In this document: positions 61,079-64,000 of the stretch, piece after piece
Numbering within the stretch: position 1 is the first letter of the stretch
Layout of the letters: every line of letters starts with the position of its first letter
From: Channa striata
Lineage: Eukaryota; Chordata; Actinopteri; Anabantiformes; Channidae
Direction of reading: 5' to 3'
DNA length: 64,000 bases
Assembly: GCA_033026295.1 (NCBI GenBank)
Contig: CM065181.1
Span: forward strand, 2,699,001-2,763,000
Program-made: the position numbers and the translations under genes
The notes under the pieces: model-generated
Seen by the model: the letters and a program-made list of their open reading frames with translations, nothing else
Told to the model about the DNA's origin: nothing
The model's database searches: none

Positions 61079-61654
61079 GTAAGACTTCTGCTCCAATTAA
61101 TGCCTCAACAGCACACACCCACAGCCGGATACCCCTAGGTTTACTCTTATGATTTGTAAGGTGCAAATGGAGCTAGTAAGAGTCTCACGATATAATATGC
61201 AATTTAGGGGAATCCAAATTGGAAATAGCATGAGCCTTAGTATCAATCCACTTTGCTTTCTACACATGATCAGTGGCAGTGTGTGGTGTCTTTTCACAAC
61301 CATGATCCGGAGTGACTTAGGGATTGAACATGGTCTGTCCTAGAGTTGCTCTGAGCATTTAGAGAAATGACCACCAAGCAAACAGGTTCTGCTGATGATG
61401 TCTTTGTGCCACTGTAAAAACTGTTTTCCCCTTTACCTTTAGCCTTTTCTCAAAGAATCAGATATTTCCTGACAGACTTGTTAATGTTCTGGACTGATCT
61501 TTTCAGTACCACGTCCATTCAAGCAGTGGAATAGATCTAACTGGGATTTCCTTAATATTGTCCCAAGTCATTTCCTTCCAGAGCCAGAGACCCCTGTTAC
61601 ATCTGAGCTCTACTAAATTGACACCAGATCAGATTTGTTTCTGGCACAGTAAAA
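61079..61654. other. Non-coding, nothing recognised
   Basis: Unique sequence without supported features. Confidence 0.5.
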
Positions 61655-61860
61655 CAGTGGTGGGATGTAACTAAGTACAGTTACTTAAGCCCTGCACTTT
61701 GATTTAAATTTGAAGGTATTTCTACTGTACTGTAGTACTTGTTTTGTGTGATCCTTTGGTGCTTTTCAGTGCAGGACTTATTCTTACGTAACACAGTATT
61801 TCAACCCTGTTATATTGCAACTTGTTTTTAACTAAATAACTGGGGTGCTTCATCCACCAC
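61655..61860 (+). mobile_element. Non-autonomous 'CAGTGGTGG' element
   Basis: It begins CAGTGGTGGGATGTAACTAA then GTACAGTTACTTAAG, and ends GGGGTGCTTCATCCACCAC, so the ends form a short inverted repeat (GTGGTGGATG-like). The interior keeps diverged AAGTAC and TACTGTAGTACTTG motifs of the same family as the fragment at 41856-41967. No coding sequence and no clear target duplication. Confidence 0.6.
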
Positions 61861-63126
61861 TCCACTACACAGTGATGACTAAATGTAAATGTGATGCTCT
61901 GGTAATATCTTGGACACGGTTGATAACCTAAACACCACGTCGCCTCTGTGACCTGCTCTGTGTTCCAGGTTGTAGTGTGCACAGAAACTACAGCTGGTCA
62001 TGTGTAGAGGCTCTTAAAATACCTCCACCTTACTGCGAGAATATTGTTGGCATTTTAGTTAATTAGTCAGTTAGGTTAAGTCTTAGTAGCTGGTGCATGA
62101 AAGGGAAAAACTGTAAAATGTGGCCTGAAACCGTCTATGGTCAGTCTTTAGATCACATGTTTAACCAAAACTAAAAACCAGTAAAAACAAGTAAAATCTC
62201 AGATCTGCAGTCAATGAGAACTTTTTTTTTGTTTTCTTCTTTATGTCGAAGTGAGAGATAAAAATTCTAGATTGAAATGTGGAAAAAGCCACTGTGCACC
62301 AAAGTGTCCTGTCTACAGACAGGTTGTCCCATATAGTGTTCAGGGTGAATACACTGTCCTGTGTGGATTCAGACAGTCCCTGGGACCTTGCTGACCTGAC
62401 ACATGCAGATTGTCTTGATATCAGCAAAGTGAACAGACACAAGCTCACACGCATCACATGGAGGAGGTGGAGCAGCACCACCATACTGTGACAGAGTGAC
62501 GTTTTGATGCTGTTGTCTAACACTGGTATGTTGAAGTAGCTTCTGAATGCTGAAGTGCTGAGCAGTCTGCATCTCTCATATATTATATGTATAATATATC
62601 TATGTCAACACCACTGTCATTGGAGAAGCCTGGCCTGTAAATGCGAGAGCTCCAGTTTACTGGACAAATAGCAGGTTTACATTTTTTAACCAATGTAAAG
62701 GAATATTTTTTTATATTAAAGAGTTAATCATCTAAGTAGTAATAGGTTCAGTTACAAAAGATTTAGCATAAGTGTAATATTATTGTAGCAATAAAAAGTG
62801 TAGCAGATAATAGTAAATTATATATCTAATATCATCCTTTAAATGATGAGTAAATAACAGCATATCCGTAGATTGAAAACACTTTAAAACACTTCACTAC
62901 ACTTAGATCCTTAACTCTATAATGTAGAAAAGGTTAATTAAAATTGGTTGAAAATTGTAAACATTATAGTGCTTTCCATGCAAAACCGTGACTCCCAAGT
63001 TTGCTTGTATTTATCTAAAGGTCTGACTTCCACAGTAGGGTGCTGATGTTGAAGTATGTTCAAGCATGAAAGGCGGCATCTATGTCTATTATATCTGTGG
63101 CCTCTCTCCCTTGTTTCACTGAGCAG
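61861..63126. other. Non-coding, nothing recognised
   Basis: Unique DNA, very AT-rich from 62680 to 62960. The 120-codon minus-strand frame at 62161-62523 has no motif. Confidence 0.5.
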
Positions 63127-63199
63127 GTCCCTCTCTCATCTATTTTAGAGCCAGCAGAAAAATGCTCCCCCCGGTGGAAAGATGAGGCCATTCAAAATG
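63127..63199 (+). CDS. Candidate internal exon
   Basis: Seventy-three bases lie between an acceptor (CCTTGTTTCACTGAGCAG) and a donor (AAAATG followed by GTAATG). The first frame is open and reads VPLSSILEPAEKCSPRWKDE then AIQN plus one base (phase 0 to phase 1). The other two frames contain stops. The polar, charged composition is protein-like but not recognised. Its phase does not join directly to the candidate at 46807. Confidence 0.27.
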
Positions 63200-64000
63200 G
63201 TAATGTTGATCCTCCCTTTCAGCACTGCTTTCTCTACCCTCACCCTTTAGTCTTGGTGAGCTCTGGGCAACTCAGCTTAGATCATATCATTTTCATGTCG
63301 TTTGTTTCACTGAAGGTGTGAGTTTAACATCAAAGATGGATACGAGCCAAAAGTTCAGAATTGTAGCGTAATTTTGATGCCGTTTAAGCATGTGTGTGTC
63401 AAACATCATAAAGATAACACATTTTGTATCCGACGACTAATGTAAAGTGAGTAAAACTCACACACACAGTGGAAGTAGTGTCTTCTATTCAGGAATAGGT
63501 TTTAATTCATTCAACTCATTATAGCAGCAGTAAAATGAAATCATAGATGCAAACAAGAAAAAATACTAAGAGACATGTGGAAATGAGGGTCGTCCGATAC
63601 AACAAGTGCTGTGGTATTAGTTGTATATTGTGTAACTGTTATCCATCTTTGATTCTAAAACCAAATACCTTCAGTAAGAAACAAAAACAAATTCATAGGT
63701 TTTGCTGTTTCAGTGTGTTTGGAGGAGATTGTATTTTCAGTTCACTACTCAAACATTACACCAGTCTCTTGTGTTTTTCTAACATGTAATGCACAGTAGA
63801 TGTATGGTAGAGTAGAGTTTTCTTTTATTGCACTGTATTCAACTCTAACAAAGATTGGTTGTGTAGGTTGGTTTAATCTCAGTGGTATCTTCCCATTTAC
63901 CTGTACTGTATATGTCTGTTTTTCATCACTTTTACACATCTCTTTTTCCTAACAGAACTTTTCAAATACTTTAAGACTAGTGTCTTAAAGGGGCCGAGAA
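63200..64000. other. Non-coding, nothing recognised
   Basis: Unique AT-rich DNA to the window end. Confidence 0.5.

Noticed and set aside
62161..62523. 120-codon minus-strand ORF
   Set aside because: No motif or splice context, and a plus-strand frame is also open there.

Overview
This window is vertebrate nuclear DNA, most likely from a ray-finned (teleost) fish. Three things point there: low GC with almost no long open reading frames, very long TG dinucleotide arrays, and a mix of interspersed repeats that is recognisable from teleost genomes (L2/Rex1-like LINE 3' ends, tRNA-derived SINEs, a Tc1-like transposon, short hAT-like and other inverted-repeat elements). I found no bacterial, viral or organellar gene content.

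No complete host protein-coding gene is visible. Nearly every ORF is short, lacks family resemblance and starts in AT-rich or simple-sequence DNA. The window is best read as an intergenic desert or part of one or more very large introns. Four short segments with good splice signals (46807-46873, 59177-59238, 61006-61078, 63127-63199) are listed as low-confidence exon candidates. They cluster in the last 18 kb, but their reading phases do not chain into one obvious protein.

Layout. 1-11 kb: mostly unique AT-rich DNA with a hAT-like MITE (3.2 kb), a decayed SINE (4.65 kb) and a minus-oriented LINE tail (6.8 kb). 11.3-12 kb: a plus-oriented LINE fragment. 16.3-17.85 kb: a frameshifted gene-like remnant on the minus strand. 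19.2-19.9 kb: repeat fragments and a compound TG microsatellite. 25.7-27.75 kb: the most informative block, a minus-strand LINE split by a SINE with a perfect 9-bp target-site duplication, followed by a 189-bp element with perfect 25-bp terminal inverted repeats. 29.4 kb: an uninterrupted TG array of about 58 units. 32.2 kb: a run of 36 T. 39.8-43.8 kb: two SINE copies and a degenerate Tc1-like transposase. 54.3-54.9 kb: a SINE and a MITE end. 59.7-61.9 kb: two inverted-repeat elements and a dispersed teleost repeat.

No new biological system is visible. The value of the window lies in nested transposon insertions that give relative ages, a handful of precise palindromes, some candidate exons, and several unique blocks that may be conserved regulatory DNA. 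Family assignments come from recall of teleost repeat consensus sequences and were not checked by search.
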